A stretch of DNA of 64,000 nucleotides from Polyangium mundeleinium. Its GTDB lineage: Bacteria > Myxococcota_A > Polyangia > Polyangiales > Polyangiaceae. The position numbers and the translations under genes are program-made. Positions 54,121 through 63,207 of this stretch are shown here, one piece after another. Location: NCBI RefSeq assembly GCF_028369105.1, contig NZ_JAQNDO010000001.1, positions 9,456,501 through 9,520,500 on the forward strand, given 5' to 3'. The first letter of the stretch is position 1; each line of letters starts with the position of its first letter. Below the pieces are notes generated by a model. The model was given only the letters and a program-made list of their open reading frames with translations. It did not search any database and was not told where the DNA came from.

Positions 54121-54492
54121 ATGTCCCCCGCGCCCGAAGGCCCCGCCACCCTCGCCGAGGATGAGGTCCGCTCGCTCGCTCGCCTCGCCAACCTCGATCT
54201 GCCAGACGCAGAGATCCGACGCTTGACCGGGGATCTCGGGCGGATCCTCGCGTACGTCCGGCAGCTCGAAGAGCTCGACGTGACGGGGATCGAGCCAACG
54301 GCACATGTCGAGCTGGGGTTTGGGGCGGAGGGCGCCGCAGGGCGACCCGGAGCCCCAAGCGTCGAGCCGACGCGGGTAGAGCTCCGCGCAGACGAGCCGC
54401 ACGAGAGCCTGCCGCACGAGATCGCGCTCCGCGAGGCGCCGCGGACGTCGATGGACGGGTTCGCGGTGCCGGGCTTCGTGGAAGAGGATTGA
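54121..54492 (+). CDS. gatC: Asp-tRNA(Asn)/Glu-tRNA(Gln) amidotransferase subunit C
   Basis: The protein has 123 aa, longer than the usual 95-100. The N-terminal helices match GatC ([40 protein letters not shown]) and the C-terminal tail is typical ([20 protein letters not shown]). The extra length is a Gly/Pro-rich insert after the EPTAHVEL segment. It stabilises GatA and GatB in forming Gln-tRNA or Asn-tRNA. The stop overlaps or abuts the gatA start. No gatB is visible in the window. Confidence 0.92.
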   Translation: MSPAPEGPATLAEDEVRSLARLANLDLPDAEIRRLTGDLGRILAYVRQLEELDVTGIEPTAHVELGFGAEGAAGRPGAPSVEPTRVELRADEPHESLPHEIALREAPRTSMDGFAVPGFVEED

Positions 54493-54494
54493 CC

Positions 54495-56027
54495 ATGGAC
54501 GCGACGGTGCTCGATCGCTCGATCCCGGAGCTCGCCGGCCTCGTGACGCGCGGCGAGGTCTCGGCCGAGGAAGTCACCAAGGCCAGCCTCGATCGCATCA
54601 CGCGGCGCGACGGGGCGCTCGGGGCCTTCTTGACGGTGCAAGCCGAGGAGGCGCTCTCGGCCGCGCGGGCCGTCGATCAGAAACGCGCGCGCGGCGAGGC
54701 GCTCGGGCCGCTCGCCGGCGTGCCCATCGGCATCAAGGACGCGCTTTGCACGCGCGACGCGCCGACCACGGCCGGATCACGGATCCTCCTCCGGCCTGCC
54801 TCGAAGGGCGAGGCGACGCTCGATCCACGGCGCGGCTTCCGGCCGCCCTACGACGCCACCGTGGTCGCGCGCCTGCGCGAGGCCGACGCGGTGCTCGTCG
54901 GCAAGACGAACCTGGACGAGTTCGCGATGGGCTCGTCGAACGAAAACAGCGCGTTTTTCCCGACGAAAAATCCCTGGGATCCGTCGCGCATCCCGGGCGG
55001 ATCGTCGGGCGGGAGCGCGGTCGCGGTGGCGGCGGGGCTCGCGCTCGGCGCGCTCGGATCGGATACGGGCGGCAGCATCCGCCAGCCCGCGGCGCTCACG
55101 GGGACGGTCGGGATCAAGCCGACGTACGGGCGTGTCTCGCGGTACGGGCTCATCGCGTTCGCGTCGAGCCTGGATCAGGTCGGGCCCTTCGCGGCCGACG
55201 TGCGCTCGGCGGCGCGGCTGCTCGGCGTAATCGCGGGGCGGGATCCGCACGACCAGACGAGCCTCGGGGCGCCCGTAGCGGCGTACGAGGAGGCGTGCGG
55301 GCGCGACGTGCGGGGGATGCGGATCGGCGTGCCCGAGGAGTATTTCGCGAAGGGGCTCGAGCCGGCCGTCGAGAAGAGCGTGCGTGAGGCGCTCGCCGGG
55401 CTCGCGTCGCTCGGCTGCGAGCTTCGGCCGGTGCGCTTGCCGCATACGCGGTATGCGGTGGCCACGTATTACGTGCTCGCGACGGCGGAGGCCTCGTCGA
55501 ATTTGGCGCGCTACGACGGCGTGCGGTTCGGCGCGCGGGCAGAGGGCGCGGAGAGCCTGGGCGCCCTGTATGCGAAGACGCGCGGCGAGGGCTTCGGCCG
55601 CGAGGTCGCGCGACGCATCGTGCTCGGGACCTACGTGCTCTCGTCGGGCTATTACGACGCGTATTACCTGCGGGCCCAGCGCGTCCGGACGCTGATCCGG
55701 CGCGATTTCGAGGAGGTGTTCCGCGAGGTCGACGTGATCGCGGCGCCGGTCTCGCCGACGGTCGCGTTCCCGCTCGGCGAGCGCGTCGACGACCCGCTCG
55801 CGATGTACCTCGCCGACATCTACACGCTGCCCGCGAGCCTCGCGGGCGTGCCCGCGCTGAGCGTGCCGTGCGCGCCCACGCCCGCGACGAACAGCGTGCC
55901 GTCGCTGCCCGTGGGCCTGCAGCTCGTGGGCCCGCCGCTCGAAGAGGCGCGGCTCTGCGCGCTCGCCGCCGCGTGGGAGGGCATCTCGCCGGCGCGCGGG
56001 CTCCGGCCCAAGGTTTCGGAAGCATGA
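54495..56027 (+). CDS. gatA: Asp-tRNA(Asn)/Glu-tRNA(Gln) amidotransferase subunit A
   Basis: The protein has 510 aa from the ATG at 54495; a TTG at 54489 overlapping the gatC stop is possible. The amidase-signature triad is present: Lys in [12 protein letters not shown], and the Ser pair in [20 protein letters not shown] with [15 protein letters not shown]. It hydrolyses glutamine and passes ammonia to GatB to amidate misacylated Glu-tRNA(Gln) or Asp-tRNA(Asn). It is followed by an overlapping GNAT gene (ATGA). Confidence 0.96.
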   Translation: MDATVLDRSIPELAGLVTRGEVSAEEVTKASLDRITRRDGALGAFLTVQAEEALSAARAVDQKRARGEALGPLAGVPIGIKDALCTRDAPTTAGSRILLRPASKGEATLDPRRGFRPPYDATVVARLREADAVLVGKTNLDEFAMGSSNENSAFFPTKNPWDPSRIPGGSSGGSAVAVAAGLALGALGSDTGGSIRQPAALTGTVGIKPTYGRVSRYGLIAFASSLDQVGPFAADVRSAARLLGVIAGRDPHDQTSLGAPVAAYEEACGRDVRGMRIGVPEEYFAKGLEPAVEKSVREALAGLASLGCELRPVRLPHTRYAVATYYVLATAEASSNLARYDGVRFGARAEGAESLGALYAKTRGEGFGREVARRIVLGTYVLSSGYYDAYYLRAQRVRTLIRRDFEEVFREVDVIAAPVSPTVAFPLGERVDDPLAMYLADIYTLPASLAGVPALSVPCAPTPATNSVPSLPVGLQLVGPPLEEARLCALAAAWEGISPARGLRPKVSEA

Positions 56028-56635
56028 GCGATCTTCGCCTCGTCACGGCCCCCGCGGGGCCCGAGCATGCGTCCGGTTTGCGGGAGCTCTTTTCGGCGGC
56101 CTCGTCGCCGTGTTTTTGCCGGTTCTGGCATTTCGACGGGACGAACAACGACTGGCTCGACCGCTGCGCGAACGCGCCCGAGGAGAACGCCTCGGTATTT
56201 TTCGGCGCGCTCGCGGCGGGCGGCGACGAGGCGAAGGGGATCGTGGCGATCCACGAGGACGAGGCGGGGAAGCGGACGCTCGTCGGCTGGCTCAAGGTCA
56301 CGCCCGCGGCCGTGATGCGCAAGGCCTACGAGCGGCGCTTCTACAAGCAGCTCCCGGCGTTTCAGGGGGATCGGCAAGGCGTGTTCCTCCTGGGCTGCAC
56401 GCTCGTGCATCCGGGCTTCCGCAAGCAGGGCGTGGCGAAGGCGCTCGTCGCGGGCGCCGTCTCGTACGCAAAGGACACGTTCGGCGCGCGCGTGCTCGAA
56501 GCCTTGCCGCGCCGGCCGAAGGAGCCGGTGAACGACGAGGAGCTCTGGACCGGTCCGATGGGCGCGTTCGAGCCGAACGGGTTCGAGGAAGTGGGCGGGC
56601 TCGAGCCGTACCCGGTGCTGCGTCGGGTGCTCTAG
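56024..56635 (+). CDS. GNAT-family acetyltransferase
   Basis: The protein has 203 aa; the ATG overlaps the gatA stop. The acetyl-CoA binding motif is [20 protein letters not shown] (R/Q-x-x-G-x-A type), preceded by a beta strand. An N-terminal [15 protein letters not shown] segment is typical of a GNAT subgroup with this Cys/Trp-rich start. The substrate is unknown. Translation is coupled to gatA, and the stop overlaps the next gene's GTG by one base. Confidence 0.82.
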   Translation: MSDLRLVTAPAGPEHASGLRELFSAASSPCFCRFWHFDGTNNDWLDRCANAPEENASVFFGALAAGGDEAKGIVAIHEDEAGKRTLVGWLKVTPAAVMRKAYERRFYKQLPAFQGDRQGVFLLGCTLVHPGFRKQGVAKALVAGAVSYAKDTFGARVLEALPRRPKEPVNDEELWTGPMGAFEPNGFEEVGGLEPYPVLRRVL

Positions 56636-57918
56636 TGTCGCGGAACGACGCCCTCCCCCTCGCCGCAGCGGCGCTGCTCTTTCTCGCCACCGGCTGCGAT
56701 CGTTGCACGCCCAAGGACAAGGACACGAAGGCCGACGCAGGCCCGCCCGCGCCGATCCCGATCCCCAAGGACGAGCTCTTGCCGCCGCCCGCGCCGTGGG
56801 TCTTCAAGCCCGCGCGGATCGGACCGGGGATCCCGGGGATCGCGCTCCCCACGGGCTGCGAGATGCGCGCGCCGCTCGTCCGCGCGAAGGTCGCCCCCTC
56901 GACGCGGTTCGTCGCTGCCCCGCGCGGGGCCGGGGCGCTCGTCGTGGCCGACGCGGACGAAACGGAGACGCCCCCGCGGCTCCTCGGCGTGGCCGGGCTC
57001 GTGCTCGACGCGGAGGGCGAAAGCAAGGGGGCGATGCCGCTGCCCTGGCTCGACGCCGACGCCATGCCGCGCCTCGCGCGCACCGACGCCGGCGTGTGGC
57101 TCGCGGCGTACAGCGAGCAGGGCGAGGACAAGCTTTCCCGTGTGTTCGTGCACCAGGGCGACCACGCGACGCCGATCGGCGAGGGCGATCGGTTCGACGC
57201 ACTCGATCTCGCGTGTGGTTCGTCGCGATGCGCGCTTCTCACGACGCGCCTCGGCAACGTGGCGGTCGCGGGCGCCGCGCTCTGGGTCGGCCTCCCGAAC
57301 GAGCCGGCCTCGTCGTGGAAGCGGACCGAGATCGTCCCGGACACCCCCGAGAGCGACGCGCGCCCCTCGTGCATCGCGCGGCTCGAAGCATCGCCGCCCG
57401 GGACCGACGCAGGCGCGGGCGGTGGCGTGGTCGCGGCGCTGCTCGAAGGGCAAGAGCTGGTCTTTTGGGAAGCAACGGACGGCGCGGCGCGCTCGCTCGG
57501 ACGCGTGCCGGCGCCGTTCGGCATCGTGGACGCGACCGTGGCGGCGCGGCCGATCGCGCTCGTGTACGGGGCCCCCATCGACGACGAGGGCTGCGCGAAA
57601 GAGGGCGGGAAGCTGCGCTTCGAGCGGGTCGGCAAGGAAGCCGCCGAGGTGCGCGCGCACGCGCCGCCCCTCTCGGGCGCGCTCCGGCCGCTCGAGCGTG
57701 GCGTGCTCGCGGCCTACCTCGCCCCGCTCGGCTGCGGCGTGGCGCGCAAGGTGGCGTACGCGGTCGTCCTCGACGCCGAGGGCACGCCGGTCTCGGCGCC
57801 GATGCCCGTGGCCGACGCGACGAGTTTTGCCGTCGCGGCGCGCGGCGCGGACGTGGACATGTGGATCCAGATGGGGGACGAGGTTTCGTGGGTGCGCGCC
57901 ACCTGCGCGGCGCCGTGA
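56635..57918 (+). CDS. Lipoprotein of unknown function
   Basis: The protein has 427 aa from a GTG at 56635 that shares one base with the preceding TAG. The lipobox is LLFLATGCDRC. A Pro-rich linker (PPAPIPIPKDELLPPPAPW) precedes repeated short beta-type segments (e.g. GAGALVVADADETETPPRLL, ARTDAGVWLAAYSEQGEDKL) that could form a beta-propeller-like surface domain. No family is recognised. It is the last gene of the gatC-gatA-GNAT run. Confidence 0.7.
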   Translation: MSRNDALPLAAAALLFLATGCDRCTPKDKDTKADAGPPAPIPIPKDELLPPPAPWVFKPARIGPGIPGIALPTGCEMRAPLVRAKVAPSTRFVAAPRGAGALVVADADETETPPRLLGVAGLVLDAEGESKGAMPLPWLDADAMPRLARTDAGVWLAAYSEQGEDKLSRVFVHQGDHATPIGEGDRFDALDLACGSSRCALLTTRLGNVAVAGAALWVGLPNEPASSWKRTEIVPDTPESDARPSCIARLEASPPGTDAGAGGGVVAALLEGQELVFWEATDGAARSLGRVPAPFGIVDATVAARPIALVYGAPIDDEGCAKEGGKLRFERVGKEAAEVRAHAPPLSGALRPLERGVLAAYLAPLGCGVARKVAYAVVLDAEGTPVSAPMPVADATSFAVAARGADVDMWIQMGDEVSWVRATCAAP

Positions 57919-58060
57919 CCAGGTCCATCAGGGCGAACCCTGTCCGCGCTGGGCAAACGGGGGTTCGGGGGCGTAGCTCGGCTTGTCCGAGCGTCGTCCA
58001 CGAGCATCCACCGAGATGTTGCGCTCGCCGCGCGAGCGGGTAGTGTCGAGTCCGCTCCGC

Positions 58061-59128
58061 ATGGCAGATCCGATCGACAACTCGAACAGCGAGCCTCGCG
58101 AGCCGGCGATCCCGCCTGCGAGGGGCTCGCGGAGCCGCTCGGGCGGGCGCGTCGTCGCGCTCACGGGCGCGGCGTGTTTCCTCGGCCGCAACCTCGTGGG
58201 CCTCCTCGAAGAAGATCCGGCGACGGCCCGCATCGTGACGATCGACGTGAAGTCGCCCGACACGGCAGGCCCGAAAGCGCGGCATTTCGAGGTCGATCTG
58301 ACGAACCCGGCCTCGGAGGATCGCGTCGCGGAGATCCTGGCCTCCGAGGAGGTCGACACGCTCGTGCACCTCTGCTTCCTCTCGTCGCCGACCCACGCGA
58401 CGGGCTGGGCGCACGAACTCGAGTCGGTCGGCACGATGCATCTCCTCAACGCCGTGCGGCAGGTGCGGCTGCGCAAGCTCGTGCAGTGGAGCCAGACGAT
58501 GCTCTACGGCGCGCACCCCACGAACCCGAACTTCCTCACGGAGCGGCACGCTTTACGTGCCGACATGGACGAGCCGTTCTTCGCGGACAAGATCGCCGCC
58601 GAGCGTGAGCTCAACGCGTTTGCCGCGAAGTCGAAGGGCACCGTGGTCACGGTCCTGCGCACGGCGCCGATCGTCGGGCCGACGGTGCAGAACTGGGTCA
58701 CGCGGTATCTCGGCATGCGCGTCGTGCCCACGCTGCTCGGCTTCGATCCGCTCTTGCAGTTCGTGCACGAGGTCGACGCGCTCGCGGCCTTCAAGCTCGC
58801 GCTCGATCGGGATCATCCGGGCACGTTCAACATCACCTCCGACGGCGTGTTGCCGCTGTCCATGGTGCTGCGCCTGGCCGGCCGCTCGTCGATGCCGCTG
58901 CCGCACACGGTCGCGAGCTCGCTCGTCGGCGCGGCCTGGATCACGCAGGCTTCGGCCGTGCCTCCGAGCTTTTTGCGGTACCTGCGATACGTCTGTGTCG
59001 CCGACGGCGACAAGGCGGCGCGCGTGATGGGCTTCCGGCCGGCGTACACGACCCGCGAGGCGCTGCTCGACTACCTCGCCGCGCAGAGCCTGCGCGACGC
59101 GAACCTGCTGCAGGAGAGCCCTGCCTAG
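58061..59128 (+). CDS. NAD-dependent epimerase/dehydratase (extended SDR) family protein
   Basis: The protein has 355 aa from the ATG at 58061; 58016 is an in-frame alternative. The Rossmann start is VVALTGAACFLGRNLVGLLE (TGxxxFLGxxL, one of the usual glycines replaced). Later parts fit the family: IDVKSPDT, VDLTNP, LVHLCFLSSP, then VQWSQTMLYG. The usual catalytic YxxxK is not obvious: the position reads DEPFFADKIAAERELN, with Phe-Phe where Tyr is expected. It is therefore probably an atypical SDR, perhaps a sugar-nucleotide or quinone-binding protein rather than an epimerase. Confidence 0.8.
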   Translation: MADPIDNSNSEPREPAIPPARGSRSRSGGRVVALTGAACFLGRNLVGLLEEDPATARIVTIDVKSPDTAGPKARHFEVDLTNPASEDRVAEILASEEVDTLVHLCFLSSPTHATGWAHELESVGTMHLLNAVRQVRLRKLVQWSQTMLYGAHPTNPNFLTERHALRADMDEPFFADKIAAERELNAFAAKSKGTVVTVLRTAPIVGPTVQNWVTRYLGMRVVPTLLGFDPLLQFVHEVDALAAFKLALDRDHPGTFNITSDGVLPLSMVLRLAGRSSMPLPHTVASSLVGAAWITQASAVPPSFLRYLRYVCVADGDKAARVMGFRPAYTTREALLDYLAAQSLRDANLLQESPA

Positions 59129-59142
59129 GCGGGCGGTTTCCC

Positions 59143-60651
59143 ATGGGGAAGAAGCAGAAGCGGAAGCACAAGGAGACGAAGGAGACGCGCGCGGCCGTGG
59201 CGCCGAAGGAGCCCCTCGCGACCGCGGCGTTCGTCGCCGCCAACGCCGGCGTCGCCGCCCCCGAGGAGGAGAGCTCTCCTGCGGAAGGCGAGATCGCGGC
59301 GACGCGGCTTTTCGCGGAGCCGCCGCCCGCTTTGGACGAAGCGCCCGTGTCCTCGGAGGACGACGACGAGGACGACGACGACGATTGGTCCACGGCCGAG
59401 ATCGCGCCCGCCCTGCCCCACGGCACCGACCTCGACGCGGACACGCCGTCCGCGCCGCGCCTCGTGCCCGGCTACGACCTCGACGCCGACGAGGCGCACG
59501 ACGTCGCGCCGATCGGACCCACGGAGGCCGTCATCCGCCCGAGCATGCCCCCCGCGTCCGTGCGCGACGAGGCCGATGCTGCGGGCGCGGGCGCGACGAA
59601 CCCCGCCGAGATCGAGCAGCAGATCCGCGACCTCGAAGCCCGGCTCGACCTGATGATCGGGCGCGGGCGCGAGCGCGCGGACGAGCCGGCCTACGTGCCC
59701 AAACCGCCGCCCGTCCCCACCGCGCGCAAGAGCGACGTGCCCAAGGCCAAGCCGCGCAGCGACGTGCCGGCGCCGCGGGCCTCCGTGCCGGAGTCGGCGA
59801 CCGCGAGCGAGGTCCTCTCGCCCGAGTTTTACGCAAAGCAGTGGGGACGCGCGGGCCTGCGGAGCCGCTCCGAGGAGGTCGACGAGTTCGGCCTCGATCC
59901 GGCCTTCGAGGCGAAGCTCCTGCCCGTGCTCGACTTCATGACGAAGCGGTATTTCCGCGTCGAGGTCGAGGGCGCCGATCACATCCCCACGGAGGGCCGA
60001 TGTCTCGTCGTGGCGAACCACGCGGGCGGCCCCCTGCCTTACGACGGCGCGATGTTGCGCGCCGCCATCCGCCGCGATCACCCGGCGCACCGCGAGCTCC
60101 GCTGGCTCGCCGAGGATTTCGTCTACTACCTGCCCTTCGTCGGCACGTTCATGAACCGCCTCGGCGCGGTGCGCGCTTGCCAGGAGAACGCGGAGCGCCT
60201 GCTCAACAAGGGCGCGCTCGTCGCGGTCTTCCCCGAGGGCGCGAAGGGCATCGGCAAGCTCTACCGCGACCGCTACAAGCTGCAGCGCTTCGGCCGCGGC
60301 GGCTTCATCCGCCTCTGCCTGCGCACGCGCACGCCTCTCGTGCCTTGTGCGATCGTCGGCGCCGAAGAAGCGAACCCGATGCTCTACCGCTTCGAGTACA
60401 TGACGAAGACCCTGGGCATCCCGTACTTCCCGATCACGCCGACCTTCCCGGCGCTCGGGCCATTCGGCCTCATGCCCGCGCCGACGAAGTGGCGCATCCG
60501 CTTCGGCGAGCCGCTCACCTGGAGCAACTACGGCCCCGAGGCGGCCGACGACGAGATCCTCGTGGGTCGCCTCTCCGAGCGCGTGCGCGCGTCGATCCAG
60601 AGCATGCTCGACCGGATGCTGTCCGAGCGGCGCTCGGTCTGGCTGGGGTAG
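59143..60651 (+). CDS. PlsC-type 1-acyl-glycerol-phosphate acyltransferase with long acidic N-terminal arm
   Basis: The protein has 502 aa. Residues 1-260 are low-complexity, acidic and Ala/Pro-rich (SSEDDDEDDDDDW) with a short helical segment (EIEQQIRDLEARLDLMIGRG). The PlsC domain follows: the catalytic region VVANHAGGPLPYDGAML (an NH-x-D variant), GRGGFIRLCLRTRTPLVPCA, and the substrate motif FPEGAKGIGK. The enzyme likely acylates lysophospholipid; the N-terminal arm is unusual for the family. It is 2 bp from truB. Confidence 0.85.
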   Translation: MGKKQKRKHKETKETRAAVAPKEPLATAAFVAANAGVAAPEEESSPAEGEIAATRLFAEPPPALDEAPVSSEDDDEDDDDDWSTAEIAPALPHGTDLDADTPSAPRLVPGYDLDADEAHDVAPIGPTEAVIRPSMPPASVRDEADAAGAGATNPAEIEQQIRDLEARLDLMIGRGRERADEPAYVPKPPPVPTARKSDVPKAKPRSDVPAPRASVPESATASEVLSPEFYAKQWGRAGLRSRSEEVDEFGLDPAFEAKLLPVLDFMTKRYFRVEVEGADHIPTEGRCLVVANHAGGPLPYDGAMLRAAIRRDHPAHRELRWLAEDFVYYLPFVGTFMNRLGAVRACQENAERLLNKGALVAVFPEGAKGIGKLYRDRYKLQRFGRGGFIRLCLRTRTPLVPCAIVGAEEANPMLYRFEYMTKTLGIPYFPITPTFPALGPFGLMPAPTKWRIRFGEPLTWSNYGPEAADDEILVGRLSERVRASIQSMLDRMLSERRSVWLG

Positions 60652-60652
60652 G

Positions 60653-61738
60653 ATGAGCCCCAAAGAACGCGGGGACACGACCGGCGTCCTCGTCCTCGAC
60701 AAGCCCCAAGGCCCCACGAGCCACGACGTCGTCGGCAAGCTGCGGCGCGCCCTCGGCATGCGCCGCATCGGCCACGCCGGCACGCTCGATCCGATGGCGT
60801 CGGGCGTGCTCGTGATGCTGCTCGGCGAGGCCACGAAGCTCGGGCCTTACCTGACCGCGCACGACAAGGCCTACGAGGCGCGCGTGGTCCTCGGTCGCGG
60901 CACGGACACGCTCGACGCCGAAGGCGCGGTCACGGACGAGGCGCCGCTGCCGGCGTGGCTCGAAGACGAGATCACGCGGTTCACACAGGAAGGCGCGAGC
61001 GCCGTTCTCCAGGGGATCACGGCCGCGCTCGATCGGGAGCGCGCGCGGACCGAACAAGCGCCGCCTGCGTACTCGGCCATCAAGGTCGACGGAGCGAAGA
61101 GCTACGACCGGGCGCGGCGGGGCGAGGTGGTGGAGCTGCCTGCGCGTCCGGTCGCCGTGCGCGCGATCGAGCTCCGCGGCGCGGGGATCCTCGAACCGGG
61201 GAAGCTCGCGTTCCTCGACGTCTCGCTCGACGTGAGCAAGGGTTATTACGTGCGCTCCCTGGCGCGTGATCTCGGCGCGGCCCTCGAGGTGCCCGCGCAC
61301 CTCGGCGCGCTCCGCCGCACGCGGAGCGGGCCGTTCGGTCTCGACGTCGCGAACGTGCTCGACGCGCCCGCCGACGCCCTGCGCGCGGCCGTGGTGCCCC
61401 TCGCCGCGGCCGTTCGTCTGGGCCTGCCCACGGCCGTGCTCACGGCCGAGGGCGCGGTACGTGCATCCCAGGGCAAACGCCTTGGAGAAGCGGATTTTTC
61501 GGTGCCGCCCCCGCGCGAAACGGAGATCCAGGAAAGCGCCACCCATCGTCCGGACGAACCTTCCGAATCCGAAGAATCGGCAGCGAGCGCCTGGCTTTCC
61601 CCGGAGGGCCGTCTGGTCGCCGTGGGGAAATGGAATCATGATGGTTACGTGGTTCAACGCGGCTTCACGGATGTTCCCGCAGGCCGCGGGGTCGAGACGG
61701 AAGAGCACGTCGCGTCTGGTCGTCGCTTTCCGCCCTGA
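60653..61738 (+). CDS. truB: tRNA pseudouridine(55) synthase
   Basis: The protein has 361 aa. The catalytic motif is GHAGTLDPMASGVLVMLLGE with Asp46, and KPQGPTSHDVV and GYYVRSLARDLG are standard TruB segments. It makes pseudouridine 55 in the T-loop of tRNA. The C-terminal 80 residues (PUA-like end plus an acidic tail DEPSESEESAA) are longer than in E. coli TruB. The ATG follows the PlsC stop by one base. Confidence 0.96.
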   Translation: MSPKERGDTTGVLVLDKPQGPTSHDVVGKLRRALGMRRIGHAGTLDPMASGVLVMLLGEATKLGPYLTAHDKAYEARVVLGRGTDTLDAEGAVTDEAPLPAWLEDEITRFTQEGASAVLQGITAALDRERARTEQAPPAYSAIKVDGAKSYDRARRGEVVELPARPVAVRAIELRGAGILEPGKLAFLDVSLDVSKGYYVRSLARDLGAALEVPAHLGALRRTRSGPFGLDVANVLDAPADALRAAVVPLAAAVRLGLPTAVLTAEGAVRASQGKRLGEADFSVPPPRETEIQESATHRPDEPSESEESAASAWLSPEGRLVAVGKWNHDGYVVQRGFTDVPAGRGVETEEHVASGRRFPP

Positions 61739-61821
61739 CCATCCGTAGCTGCCGAGCGAGCGCGGCGGGTTGCGCCGTGAAAGCTTGGTCCGCTACGATT
61801 CGACGTGTAGGGAGTTCGGTT

Positions 61822-63114
61822 TTGAGTCCAAACGACGTACCACTGGCGCTTTTGGCAGGGGCCATCGCGTCGGCGCTCGTCGGGGCCTTGTTCGCGGGCG
61901 CGGACACAGCCTTGACGAGCCTCACCCAGACCCGCCTGGCAGCGCTCATCGAGCAGGCGGAAGGACCGGAAAAAGCGGCGCTCGAGCGCATCCGCAGCGC
62001 CGACGCCAAGCTCCGGTCTCGTTACCTGCTCGGCAGGGTCCTCAGCACGGCCCTGTCGGCTGTCTTGACGATGCTGTTCTTCCAGCCGCTGTACCCGCAA
62101 GCGGCGCCGCTGCTCGCCTTCGCCGTGACCGTGGTCCTCACGAGCACGCTCTTCGAGGTGAGCACCACGCTCGGGCGCAAGCACGCCGATCACGTGGCGC
62201 CGATGGCCGCGCGCTGGCTCAGGCCGCTGGAGATCGCGATGCTCCCGCTCGCGGTCCCGCTCGGCTGGCTGGGCGCTTCGATCGCGGCGAAGGAGAGCAG
62301 CGAGCCGCCGGATCCGCACATCACAGAGGCGGAGGTGGAGATGTTGGTCGAGGAGGGCGCGCGCAGCGGTCTCTTCGGCCGCGAGCCTGCGGAGATGATC
62401 CGCAACGTGCTCGAGTTCCAGGATCGCACGGCGAAGGACGTGATGATCCCGCGCTCGCGCGTGGAGGCCATCGAGGTGAGCACCCCGCTCGACAAGACGC
62501 TCGCGCTCGTCACGGGGAGTGGTCACTCGCGTTACCCGGTCTATCGCGAGCAGCTCGACAACGTGGTGGGGCTCCTCTACGCGAAGGACCTGTTCAAGGC
62601 GTTCGAGGAAGATCGCCTGAAGAACAAGTCGCTGCAGGAGATCGTGCGCAGCCCGGCGAACTTCGTGGCCGAGTCGCAGCCGCTCTCGACGTTGCTGAAG
62701 GAGATGCGCGGCCGCAGGCAACACCTCGCGATCGTGATGGACGAGTTCGGCGGCCTGAGCGGCATCGTGACGCTGGAGGACGTGCTCGAAGAGATCGTCG
62801 GTGACATCCGCGACGAGCACGACGCGGAGGAAGCGCCGCCGATCCAGGATCTCGGCGACGGCCGGCTGATGGCGGACGCTGCGGTGTCGATCCGTGATCT
62901 CTCAGCGTTCCTCGGCTCGGATCTCTTGCCGGACGGCGAGGCCGCGGTGGAGCAGGAGCACACGCTCGAAGGTTTGCTGACGGAGCACCTCGGCAAGACG
63001 CCCGAGAACGGCGCGAGCGTGAGCAAGTACGGCCTGCGCTTCATCGTGCGTGACTGCGACGAACAGCACATCGGCAAGGTCGAGATCGTCAGGCCTCGCA
63101 GCGTCGAGGTCTGA
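61822..63114 (+). CDS. CorC/HlyC (CNNM)-type transporter with CBS pair
   Basis: The protein has 430 aa from a TTG at 61822, which has AGGGAG 7 nt upstream; a GTG at 61777 in frame lacks a good ribosome site. The order is a DUF21 membrane domain with three or four helices (VPLALLAGAIASALVGALFA, LLAFAVTVVLTSTLF), a CBS pair (RTAKDVMIPRSRVEAIEVST, GHSRYPVYREQLDNVVGLLY, IVMDEFGGLSGIVTLEDVLE) and a C-terminal CorC_HlyC domain. Members act in Mg2+/Co2+ efflux or are membrane regulators. It ends at a bidirectional terminator. Confidence 0.9.
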   Translation: MSPNDVPLALLAGAIASALVGALFAGADTALTSLTQTRLAALIEQAEGPEKAALERIRSADAKLRSRYLLGRVLSTALSAVLTMLFFQPLYPQAAPLLAFAVTVVLTSTLFEVSTTLGRKHADHVAPMAARWLRPLEIAMLPLAVPLGWLGASIAAKESSEPPDPHITEAEVEMLVEEGARSGLFGREPAEMIRNVLEFQDRTAKDVMIPRSRVEAIEVSTPLDKTLALVTGSGHSRYPVYREQLDNVVGLLYAKDLFKAFEEDRLKNKSLQEIVRSPANFVAESQPLSTLLKEMRGRRQHLAIVMDEFGGLSGIVTLEDVLEEIVGDIRDEHDAEEAPPIQDLGDGRLMADAAVSIRDLSAFLGSDLLPDGEAAVEQEHTLEGLLTEHLGKTPENGASVSKYGLRFIVRDCDEQHIGKVEIVRPRSVEV

Positions 63115-63144
63115 GCGTCCTTCTCGTCCTCGTCGTGGGACAAA

Positions 63145-63185
63145 ACGAAACGGGGCCCGCTTTCGCGAGCCCCGTTTTTCGTTCC
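63145..63185. terminator. Bidirectional intrinsic terminator
   Basis: The stem CGGGGC / GCCCCG is extended on both sides, with an inner CGC/GCG stem and loop. It is flanked by AACGAAA on the left and TTTTTCGTT on the right. It lies between convergent stops at 63114 (plus) and 63208 (minus), so it can serve both directions. Confidence 0.85.
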
Positions 63186-63207
63186 ATCCCCCGAGGGGGA
63201 GAGGTGT

